Below are positions 60,629 through 64,000 of a DNA stretch of 64,000 nt, one piece after another. Below the pieces are notes generated by a model, which had not been told where the DNA came from, did no database searches, and saw only the letters and a program-made list of their open reading frames with translations. Both the position numbers and the translations under genes were made by a program. Within the stretch, counting starts at the first letter, position 1. Each line of letters opens with the position of its first letter. The DNA is from Allorhodoferax sp032337135 (GTDB lineage: Bacteria > Pseudomonadota > Gammaproteobacteria > Burkholderiales > Burkholderiaceae_C). The DNA lies in NCBI RefSeq assembly GCF_032337135.1, contig NZ_JAVXZZ010000002.1:434001-498000 (forward strand), written 5' to 3'.

Positions 60629-61786
60629 TCAGCGGCCACCCATGATGGCGATGTAGTCCATCGTCCACTTGGCGTAGGGAACGCACTTGTCACCCTGGGT
60701 GGCGCACTTGGCGGTGGGGGTCTTCCAGAACTTGATCTTGTCCAGGTCGTCCCAGCCATTGGTCTTGCAGACTTCGGTGCTGCCACCGGGCGACTTCACC
60801 TTGCAGGCGCTGGCGGTCACGGGGACGGTACCGAACCACTCGGCCAATGGCGTCTGCAGCTTGTCGGACAGCTGGTGCTCCATCCACTTGTAGGCGCAGT
60901 TCACGTTCTTGGCATTGGCGTGCAGCATGGTGGTGTCAGCCCAACCGGTAGCGCCTTCCTTGGGGATGACGGAAGCAATGGGCTTCTTCTCGCCTTGCAG
61001 GCTGTTGACCATGAAGCCCCAGGAGCTGGAAGCCACCACGCCTTCATTCTTGAAGTCGTTCATCTGCACCGTGGCGTCGTGCCAGTAGCGGTGGGTCAGC
61101 TGCTTTTGCTTGCGCAGCAGGTCCAGTACGGCGGCATACTGCTTTTCATTCAGTTCGTAGGGATCCTTGATGCCCAGAGCGGGGTTCTTGTGCATCAGGT
61201 ACAGGGCAGCGTCGGCAATGTAGATCGCGCCGTCGTAGGCCTGTACGCGGCCCTTGTTGGACTTGCCGTCACCCAACTTCTGCTCTTCGAAGACCACGGA
61301 CCAGGAGTCGGGTGCTTTCTTGAAGACGTCGGTGTTGTACATCAGCACGTTGGGGCCCGACTGGTAGGGCACGCCGTAGTGGACGCCATTGACCGTGTGC
61401 CAGGCTGCGTTCTGCAGGCGCTTGTCAATGTTCTTGTAGCTCGGCACCAGGTTGATGTTGACTTCCTGCACCAGCTTGGAGGCGATCAGGCGGCCCGAAG
61501 CATCACCCGAGGCGGTCACGATGTCGTAGCCGCCGAGCTTCATCAAAGACACCATTTCATCGGAAGTGGCCGCGGTCTTGACGTTGACCTTGCAACCGGA
61601 TTCCTTTTCGAACATGGTGACCCAGTCGTAGGCCTTGTCGGTCTCACCGCGCTCGATGTAGCCGGGCCAGGCCACGATATTGAGTTGGCCTTCGCCTTTG
61701 CCGATGGCGGAGGGTGGCGCTGCCAGGGACGAGGCCGCTGCGGCGACTGCCAGCAGTCCGGTAAGGAATGCACGTGTTTTTTTCAT
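60629..61786 (-). CDS. ydcS: Polyamine ABC transporter binding protein (YdcS class)
   Basis: This 385-residue periplasmic binding protein has a signal peptide (FLTGLLAVAAAASSLAAPPS). The mature start 'LNIVAWPGYIERGETDKAYD' is distinctive of YdcS, different from both PotF and the region-3 proteins. Its C terminus is rich in Cys/Lys (ASACKVKSPGG, KCATQGDKC). It leads the ydcSTUV-patD operon and is divergent from a LysR gene. GGAGACTTC precedes the start. Confidence 0.92.
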   Translation of the reverse strand: MKKTRAFLTGLLAVAAAASSLAAPPSAIGKGEGQLNIVAWPGYIERGETDKAYDWVTMFEKESGCKVNVKTAATSDEMVSLMKLGGYDIVTASGDASGRLIASKLVQEVNINLVPSYKNIDKRLQNAAWHTVNGVHYGVPYQSGPNVLMYNTDVFKKAPDSWSVVFEEQKLGDGKSNKGRVQAYDGAIYIADAALYLMHKNPALGIKDPYELNEKQYAAVLDLLRKQKQLTHRYWHDATVQMNDFKNEGVVASSSWGFMVNSLQGEKKPIASVIPKEGATGWADTTMLHANAKNVNCAYKWMEHQLSDKLQTPLAEWFGTVPVTASACKVKSPGGSTEVCKTNGWDDLDKIKFWKTPTAKCATQGDKCVPYAKWTMDYIAIMGGR

Positions 61787-61812
61787 CAGAAGTCTCCTGT
61801 CTCGGGTTGTTC

Positions 61813-61830
61813 GGGCACCTGCAGGTACCC
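61813..61830. promoter_or_regulatory. Palindrome in the ydcS/LysR intergenic region
   Basis: GGGCACCTGCAGGTACCC is symmetric except for one pair and lies 26 bases before the ydcS start. It could be an operator or a hairpin in the leader mRNA. The rest of the 266-bp gap is AT-rich near 61900-61985 and should carry the divergent promoters, but no single consensus stands out. Confidence 0.4.
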
Positions 61831-62052
61831 AGGGGTTGGGCTCAGGAATAGGGATTCATGGGCTTGGCGCAATGGTAGTGAGCGAGATTTTTGCCATCTA
61901 CCCGATCGCTCCAATACAATCTATCGAAAAAACAGAAACCTAGCCCCAATTTGGTGTCTTCTAGTGGTTTACCCTAGTTTTTTGTGGTGCATGGATGCGG
62001 GTTTTCCCCCTGTGCTGCGGCCATTTGCTATCTGATTTCACGAAACGATGTC

Positions 62053-62985
62053 ATGAGTACCTCTTTCAAGAGCATTCGGTATTTCATTGCAGTCGCCGAA
62101 TCCGGCTCGATTTCGGCCGCGATTCAGGAACTGGGCGTGTCGCAATCGGTGGTTTCGGCTGCCATCGCCCAGATCGAAGCGGACCTGGGAACCCTGCTGT
62201 TCGAGCGCAAGGCGCGAGGCATGACCCTGACCCATGCCGGCCACCAGTTCTTGCGCCATGCGCACCAGATCGAGGTGGCCATGCGCAACGCCCGCGACGC
62301 GTTGGCCTCGCGCCCCCACACCGTGACCGGAAGCTTGAACATCGGCGTGACCAGCCTGATGGTGGGCTACTACCTGCCATTCCTGCTGGACCGCTTCCGG
62401 CGCGTGTTCCCGCGCATCCAGGTGCAGATCACGGAAGACCGCCGTGACTACCTGGAGCACCTGCTGGTCAGCGGCGAACTCGATGTGGCGCTGATCGCTA
62501 CCTCGCAGTTGCAGAACTACCGGGCGTTGGACCGGGAGGTGATCCTGCGTTCTGGCTGGCGCGTGTGGTGCCCGGTGAACCACCGCCTGACCGACAACGA
62601 GAAGATCGACCCGGAAGCCTTGGCTCGCGAGTCGCTCATACTGCTGCAGGCCGATGAACTCGGCGACGCAACCACGGGCCTGTGGCGTCACACGCAGGTG
62701 GACCCCAAGGTACTGATCCGCACTTCTTCGGTGGAAGCGGTGCGTAGCCTGGTGGCTACGGGCTCGGGAGTGTCTGTGCTACCCGACATGCTCTACCGCC
62801 CCTGGTCATTGGAAGGCGACCGCATCGAAGCACGGCCATTGACGCAACCGCTGCCGGAGCTGGAGGTTGGCTTGGCCTGGCGAAAGGGGGCCGTGCTGCC
62901 GGAAGTGCTGAGCAATTTCCTGACCGCCGTGCGGCCCACACTATCGGGCCACCTGCCGGCCACCGGTGGCGCGCACATGCGCTGA
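62053..62985 (+). CDS. LysR-family regulator divergent from ydcSTUV-patD
   Basis: This 310-residue LysR protein has a helix-turn-helix in 'ISAAIQELGVSQSVVSAAIA' and a two-lobed effector domain ('GSLNIGVTSLMVGYYLPFLL'). ATG 62053 gives the standard N terminus (MSTSFKSIRYFIAVAESGSI). Divergent placement makes the ydc operon the probable target. The co-inducer is likely putrescine or a product, by inference. It is convergent with the TRAP gene, 21 bases away. Confidence 0.87.
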   Translation: MSTSFKSIRYFIAVAESGSISAAIQELGVSQSVVSAAIAQIEADLGTLLFERKARGMTLTHAGHQFLRHAHQIEVAMRNARDALASRPHTVTGSLNIGVTSLMVGYYLPFLLDRFRRVFPRIQVQITEDRRDYLEHLLVSGELDVALIATSQLQNYRALDREVILRSGWRVWCPVNHRLTDNEKIDPEALARESLILLQADELGDATTGLWRHTQVDPKVLIRTSSVEAVRSLVATGSGVSVLPDMLYRPWSLEGDRIEARPLTQPLPELEVGLAWRKGAVLPEVLSNFLTAVRPTLSGHLPATGGAHMR

Positions 62986-63006
62986 ACGCCCACACGCTAA
63001 GGCGGG

Positions 63007-64000
63007 CTAGCGCGTGACGTAGCCCATGGTCTGCGGCAGCCACAGAACGATCTGCGGGAACACCGTCATGGCCAGCAGCAGGGCGAGCAGCATGAGCAGG
63101 AAGGGCCAGCCCTCCTTCATCATCTCTCCAATCGGAATGCCGGTGAGCGCTTTGGTCACGAACAGCAGCATGCCAAAGGGCGGGTGAATCAGCCCGATCA
63201 TCATGTTCAGCACCACCAGCACGCCAAAGTGCACCAGATCCACGCCCAGCAGCTTGGCCGCGGGCAGCAGCATGGGCACAAACACCAGCAGCAGCACCGA
63301 CACGTCCAGGAAACAGCCCAGCACCAGGAACAGCAGGTTCACCAGCAGCAGGAACTGCAGCTGGCTCAGGTGCATGCCGTCCACCCACTGCGCCATGGCC
63401 TGCGGCACACCTTCGGAGGTAAAGGCGTAGTTCAGGATGTACGAGCCCGCCAGGATGAGCGTGATGACCGCGCTGCCACGGGTGGATTCGAGCACCACCC
63501 CCCAGAAGCTACGCCAGCTCAGGGCGCGGAAGATGACGGCGGCCAGGATCAGTGAATGCAATGCCGCTACGGCGGCGGCCTCGGTGGGCGTGAAGGCCCC
63601 ACTGTAGATGCCGCCCAGCAGCACGATGGGCATGGACAGCGGCAGGGCCCCGCGGAAGATGAGCCCGGCCCATTCGGAGCGCGGTACCGGCTCGTCGCGC
63701 GGCATGTTGCGCTTGGTAGCAATGATGTGCACCACCACCATCATCAGAATGGCCATCAGCGCCCCGGGCACCACACCACCGAGGAACAGCGCGCCCACTG
63801 AAGCCCCCGACACCAGTGCGTAGATCACCATCGGAATGCTGGGTGGAATGATGGGCCCCAGCGTGGCGCTGGCGACCACCACGGCACCGGCGAAGCCACG
63901 GGTGTATTCGGGCTTCTTGAGCATCTGGCGGATCGTTACCAGGCCTGGCCCGGCGGCGTCGGCAATGGCGCTGCCGCTCATGCCCGAAAAGATGACGCTC
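63007..64000 (-). CDS. TRAP transporter large permease subunit DctM (cut by window edge)
   Basis: About 331 residues from the C-terminal side are present and the frame runs off the right edge (the ATG at 63981 is internal: residues SVIFSG precede MSGSAIADAAG). The motif GMSGSAIADAAG, the many hydrophobic helices and 'LIHPPFGMLLFVTKAL' identify the TRAP large membrane subunit. It works with a small DctQ subunit and a DctP binding protein for proton- or sodium-driven uptake of organic acids. Those partners would lie to the right, so the substrate is unknown. Confidence 0.9.
   Translation of the reverse strand, partial: SVIFSGMSGSAIADAAGPGLVTIRQMLKKPEYTRGFAGAVVVASATLGPIIPPSIPMVIYALVSGASVGALFLGGVVPGALMAILMMVVVHIIATKRNMPRDEPVPRSEWAGLIFRGALPLSMPIVLLGGIYSGAFTPTEAAAVAALHSLILAAVIFRALSWRSFWGVVLESTRGSAVITLILAGSYILNYAFTSEGVPQAMAQWVDGMHLSQLQFLLLVNLLFLVLGCFLDVSVLLLVFVPMLLPAAKLLGVDLVHFGVLVVLNMMIGLIHPPFGMLLFVTKALTGIPIGEMMKEGWPFLLMLLALLLAMTVFPQIVLWLPQTMGYVTR

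Overview
The window looks like a chromosomal segment of a GC-rich betaproteobacterium, most likely Burkholderiales and probably Comamonadaceae. The evidence is the overall codon use, the chrBA pair, the spu/puu and ydcSTUV-patD gene orders, and two GC-rich intergenic repeat families that resemble ones I associate with that family. The genus cannot be fixed from sequence alone. No phage, transposase, CRISPR array or dedicated defence locus was seen. The content is almost entirely uptake, sensing and breakdown of small nitrogen compounds: putrescine, gamma-aminobutyrate (GABA), a guanidino compound, hydroxyproline and glutarate.

Region 1 (1-13.7 kb, + strand) is a putrescine/GABA cluster in the order of the Pseudomonas spu operon: gamma-glutamyl-GABA hydrolase, glutamylpolyamine synthetase, polyamine aminotransferase, a complete PotFGHI-type ABC importer and a DcaP-like porin, closed by a terminator. 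A second unit follows with an aldehyde dehydrogenase (PuuC type), an orphan branched-chain-type binding protein and GABA aminotransferase. A GntR-type regulator is cut by the left edge and diverges from the cluster across a perfect 11-bp-arm palindrome. Next come a small phosphatase, gamma-glutamyltransferase, tRNA-Gly(CCC) and a binding-protein/PAS/GGDEF/EAL fusion.

Region 2 (18.8-28.8 kb, - strand) is a trans-4-hydroxy-L-proline pathway: epimerase, two-gene flavin dehydrogenase (one gene a 2Fe-2S/FAD fusion), deaminase of the DapA family, binding protein and a GntR regulator. It is bracketed by two almost identical 1.55-kb direct repeats, each carrying a complete gabD-like semialdehyde dehydrogenase plus its terminator.

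Region 3 (27.3-40 kb, - strand) reads as one nine-gene operon: gabT, polyamine-type ABC importer (ATPase, binding protein, two permeases), a second paralogous binding protein translationally coupled to a chemoreceptor, a guanidinobutyrase-like ureohydrolase and the second gabD. A MocR/GabR-type regulator diverges from it. The set could detect, import and degrade 4-guanidinobutyrate (or a close relative) to succinate through GABA.

Region 4 (40-56 kb) is mixed: rhodanese, chromate transporter and ChrB with a palindromic operator, a LysR regulator divergent from glutaryl-CoA dehydrogenase, a large inverted repeat, a glutarate-type CoA-transferase, a serine hydrolase, a 7TM histidine kinase, a lipoprotein binding protein paired with a GGDEF/EAL enzyme, an MtfA-like peptidase, a cysteine-rich secreted protein, bacteriohemerythrin and a SnoaL-like secreted protein.

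Region 5 (56.2-64 kb) is a ydcSTUV-patD operon (putrescine uptake and gamma-aminobutyraldehyde oxidation) with a divergent LysR regulator, then a TRAP transporter large subunit cut by the right edge. Together with the aminotransferase of region 1, PatD completes the direct putrescine-to-GABA route. The glutamylated route is also represented, but its usual amine oxidase step was not found here.
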